From contig NZ_WHJG01000002.1 of the NCBI RefSeq assembly GCF_011682175.1, positions 124,001-188,000 on the forward strand: DNA of 64,000 bases. The letters run 5' to 3'. The translations under genes and the position numbers were made by a program. The notes under the pieces were generated by a model, which did no database searches, was not told where the DNA came from, and saw only the letters and a list, made by a program, of their open reading frames with translations. The stretch is from Massilia frigida (GTDB lineage Bacteria > Pseudomonadota > Gammaproteobacteria > Burkholderiales > Burkholderiaceae_D). This document shows positions 61,816 through 64,000 of this stretch, piece after piece. Within the stretch, counting starts at the first letter, position 1. The number at the start of each line of letters is the position of its first letter.

Positions 61816-62649
61816 ATGCATAGTCAAAAATGGCTTGTCGCCGCTTGCAGTCTGCTGGTTTTCCACTCCGCGTTCGCCCAGCAAAAACCGTCCCAGCCTC
61901 CGCCGTCGCAATTTCCCCTGCTGCTGATCGGCGCCTCGTTCGCCGAAGGTAAAACGCCCTACCACGGTGCCGATGCGCCGCTGGGCGGCATTGCCGTCGG
62001 CTTCGGCAATTACCTGAGCTTGGGCCAGGCACTGACCCGCCACCGCAAACTGCCCGGCTATGTGATCAACGAGGCGCAAGCCGGCGCGGGCACCTTTGCC
62101 CATCCGTTCTGCGCACCCGGCGCCGCCACCTGCGGACCGGCCGGCTGGGACAGCTACCAGACCCAGCTCGACCGCGCCCTGTCGCGCGTGGCCCTGCCGC
62201 CGACCTTTACGTCGTACACGGCCAAGTACGTGGTGGTGACCACTGCGAACGATTGCCTGCACGCGGACGCCGCCGGCGTACCCCAGCCGGAATCGCAGCC
62301 ATGCACGCTGGCCGACATGAACGCCAGCGTGGATCGCCTTGTTTCGGTAGGCAAGTTTGCGCTGTCGAAAGGCATCACGCCGATCTTCGATGTCGCTCCA
62401 CAGTATGACAATCTGGATCTGCCGAAGTTCCAGTCCTCGTTCGGGCTGGCGTGGGTGATCGGCGAGCAGGATTACAAGCAGTTGCGCACGCTCGGCGCGA
62501 CGCGCCTCAAAGCCGAGCTGCCGGGCGCCATCGTGCTCGATATCTGGAAGGATTACACGCATATCGGCGACGGCATCCATCCGGACGACGAGACAGCCGA
62601 AAAAGCGGCGGACGTGATCGCCAAGCACTTGCGCAAACTCGACCGCTAA
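61816..62649 (+). CDS. Secreted SGNH-fold hydrolase-like protein
   Basis: About 277 aa. A signal peptide (cleavage near AFA-Q22) is followed by block I LLLIGASFAEG (nucleophile Ser41), an NEAQAGAGTF segment for block II, VVTTANDC for block III and DGIHPDDE with the Asp-His pair for block V near the C-terminus. It should be an esterase or lipase of the periplasm or outside; substrate unknown. The ATG at 61816 is preferred, with GGAG about 11 nt upstream. Confidence 0.82.
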   Translation: MHSQKWLVAACSLLVFHSAFAQQKPSQPPPSQFPLLLIGASFAEGKTPYHGADAPLGGIAVGFGNYLSLGQALTRHRKLPGYVINEAQAGAGTFAHPFCAPGAATCGPAGWDSYQTQLDRALSRVALPPTFTSYTAKYVVVTTANDCLHADAAGVPQPESQPCTLADMNASVDRLVSVGKFALSKGITPIFDVAPQYDNLDLPKFQSSFGLAWVIGEQDYKQLRTLGATRLKAELPGAIVLDIWKDYTHIGDGIHPDDETAEKAADVIAKHLRKLDR

Positions 62650-62665
62650 GCGCAAGCGGGCCGGT

Positions 62666-63565
62666 TCAGCGCGTCAGCACCGTCGCGCCGAGCCGGTCCG
62701 CCAGGAAGTCCACCAGCGCCGCCACCCGCGGCGCCAGCGCGCCCTGCTTGTAGAACACGGCCCACACCGGCTGCGACCACGGCAGGGTGAGCGGCGCGAG
62801 CACCGGTACCAGCCGGCCCGCCGCGACATCGGCGCGCGTCAGGAAATCCGCCAGGCACGCAATACCGGCGCCGGCCAGCACCAGGTGGCGCAGCGTTTCG
62901 CCGCTCGATGCGGTCACGGCCGGCGTCACGCCGACGCCCTCCCCGCCCGCGTCCGCCAGCGGCCAGGTGTTGAGCGAGGCCGGCGCGGTAAAACCCAGCA
63001 GGCGGTGCGCACCCAGTTCCCCCACTGTGGCCGGCACCCCATGCCGTGCCAGGTACGATGGCGCGGCCAGCAGGCGCAGGGCGCTGCTGCCGAGACGGCG
63101 CGCGTTGAGGCTGGAGTCGGCCAAGTGGCCGATGCGGATGGCCACATCGGCCCGTTCTTCGATCAGGTCGACCAGCGTTTCGCCGCTGGCCAGTTCGAGC
63201 CGGATCAGGGGATAGGCATCCAGGAAGGCCGGCACCAGCGGCGCGACCAGATGGTCGAGCGCGGGCGTGGCGGCGTTGACACGCACCAGCCCGGACGGCT
63301 GGGAGCGGCGCGCGGACACTTGCGCTTCGGTATCTTCGAGTTCGGCCAGGATCTTGCGCGCGCGGCCGAGCAGCCAGTCGCCCTCTTCGGTCAGGTCCTG
63401 GCGCCGCGTGGTGCGGTGCATCAGCGTCATGCCGAGCTGGGATTCGAGGCGGGCAATGGCGCGGCTGATGCCGGATGGCGTTTGCCCGAGCCGCTCGGCG
63501 GCGGCGGAGAAGGAACCGGTATCGATGACTGCGGCAAACGCACTCAGCGCTTCGACGTCGATCAT
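62666..63565 (-). CDS. LysR-family transcriptional regulator
   Basis: 299 aa. An N-terminal winged helix (about 1-60; AFAAVIDTGSFSAAAERLGQTPSGISRAIARLE) and a substrate-binding domain (from about 90) of the CrgA/DsdC-like subtype. Its target is unclear: there is no divergent gene, since the next gene lies upstream on the same strand. The start is the ATG giving MIDVEALSAF; the longer frame is non-coding. It is convergent with the SGNH-hydrolase gene. Confidence 0.92.
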   Translation of the reverse strand: MIDVEALSAFAAVIDTGSFSAAAERLGQTPSGISRAIARLESQLGMTLMHRTTRRQDLTEEGDWLLGRARKILAELEDTEAQVSARRSQPSGLVRVNAATPALDHLVAPLVPAFLDAYPLIRLELASGETLVDLIEERADVAIRIGHLADSSLNARRLGSSALRLLAAPSYLARHGVPATVGELGAHRLLGFTAPASLNTWPLADAGGEGVGVTPAVTASSGETLRHLVLAGAGIACLADFLTRADVAAGRLVPVLAPLTLPWSQPVWAVFYKQGALAPRVAALVDFLADRLGATVLTR

Positions 63566-63632
63566 TGCTCGCTCTCCCTTGTGTGCGCCCGTGTCAGACG
63601 GGCATTGTACGGGAGAGCGGCGGCCGGACGTG

Positions 63633-64000
63633 TCAGGGAGCCATCGCGGGCATGGCTGCCTGCGCCGGGATCGTTGGCAGGGCAATGCTGCGCAGCGCAA
63701 ACGGCCCGCTCGCCTGCCCGCGCCGCTTGCCGAACAAGACGCCAAATTGCGATTCGACGACCATCACTTGCCCGTCCCGGACGACGCCGCTGACCGGTTC
63801 GGCCAGGTTTTCTGCGAACGAGCTCAAGGTGGGCCGGGGACCGCGCAGGTCGACCATCGTCACCCGTCCGTTGCCACCGGCGATGTCGTTCTCGAAGGCG
63901 AGCAGGACGCCGGGGGCTAAGGTGCGCAGCGCATCGCCTCCCGCCAGCGGTCGCGGCAACGGCACCACGACCGGCGTGCCGGCGGCGCCATCGGCATGCA
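63633..64000 (-). CDS. Secreted/beta-propeller-like protein, C-terminal fragment
   Basis: C-terminal 121 residues of a gene that runs off the right edge. It has repeated strands such as GVLLAFENDIAGGNGRVTMVD and GVVRDGQVMVVESQFGVLFGK with an RSIALP end, which resembles SMP-30/gluconolactonase or other beta-propeller proteins. The N-terminus, and so any signal peptide, is outside the window. It ends 67 bp before the LysR gene on the same strand. Confidence 0.6.
   Translation of the reverse strand, partial: HADGAAGTPVVVPLPRPLAGGDALRTLAPGVLLAFENDIAGGNGRVTMVDLRGPRPTLSSFAENLAEPVSGVVRDGQVMVVESQFGVLFGKRRGQASGPFALRSIALPTIPAQAAMPAMAP

Overview
The window is a GC-rich (about 64-66% by eye) chromosomal segment that looks like a member of the Oxalobacteraceae (Massilia/Duganella/Janthinobacterium group, Betaproteobacteria). 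The basis is the flhDC-mot-che gene order, a kynU-kynA pair, a dapC-dapD-pilU-yffB-dapE-prmB block and the style of the proteins; this is inference from recalled gene content, not a database match.

Layout. (1) 1-14732, minus strand: a motility and chemotaxis supercluster read flhD, flhC, membrane methyltransferase, motA, motB, CheZ-like phosphatase, CheY-like regulator, cheA, cheW, methyl-accepting chemoreceptor, cheR, cheD, cheB, cheY, cheZ, EAL/HDOD protein. It holds two CheY-like and two CheZ-like proteins. A REP-like palindrome and a truncated receiver-domain gene close the left edge. (2) 14733-15385: a long intergenic region with a duplicated AT-rich motif and a nested palindrome. (3) 15386-23638: kynurenine pathway genes, a TonB_C-type secreted protein, a secreted GH5 cellulase with two CBM6 modules, a small unknown gene, an RBBP9-type hydrolase, a dRS3-like repeat, and htpG. 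(4) 23717-29376: a MocR regulator divergent from a threonine dehydratase and an EamA exporter with an in-frame 15-bp repeat; a REP-like repeat patch; RidA; an aminotransferase. (5) 29496-33329: TonB-dependent receptor, RsbQ-like hydrolase, BluB. (6) 33304-39200: an AraC regulator divergent from a tightly packed operon of an alkyl-DHAP-synthase-like flavoprotein, a GlpD-like dehydrogenase and an FGGY kinase. (7) 39262-50156: lysine biosynthesis (dapC, dapD, dapE), pilU, yffB, prmB and an ABC-F protein, interrupted on the opposite strand by a GC-poor KAP-family P-loop NTPase gene. (8) 50270-64000: orphan cheW, HDOD protein, arfB, FapA-family protein, ompR-envZ, a Baeyer-Villiger-type monooxygenase with a secreted partner, and assorted periplasmic, redox, SGNH-hydrolase and LysR genes.

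How they work together: block 1 is a complete adaptation-capable chemotaxis pathway (receptor with C-terminal CheR/CheB tether, CheA/CheW, CheR/CheB/CheD, CheY/CheZ) with its stator and the flagellar master regulator; the orphan CheW, second HDOD protein and FapA-family protein in block 8 may extend it. The best candidates for something not yet described are the KAP NTPase singleton, the AGPS-like/GlpD-like/FGGY operon, and the membrane-bound methyltransferase translationally coupled to flhC. No tRNA, rRNA, CRISPR array, integrase or complete insertion sequence was seen.
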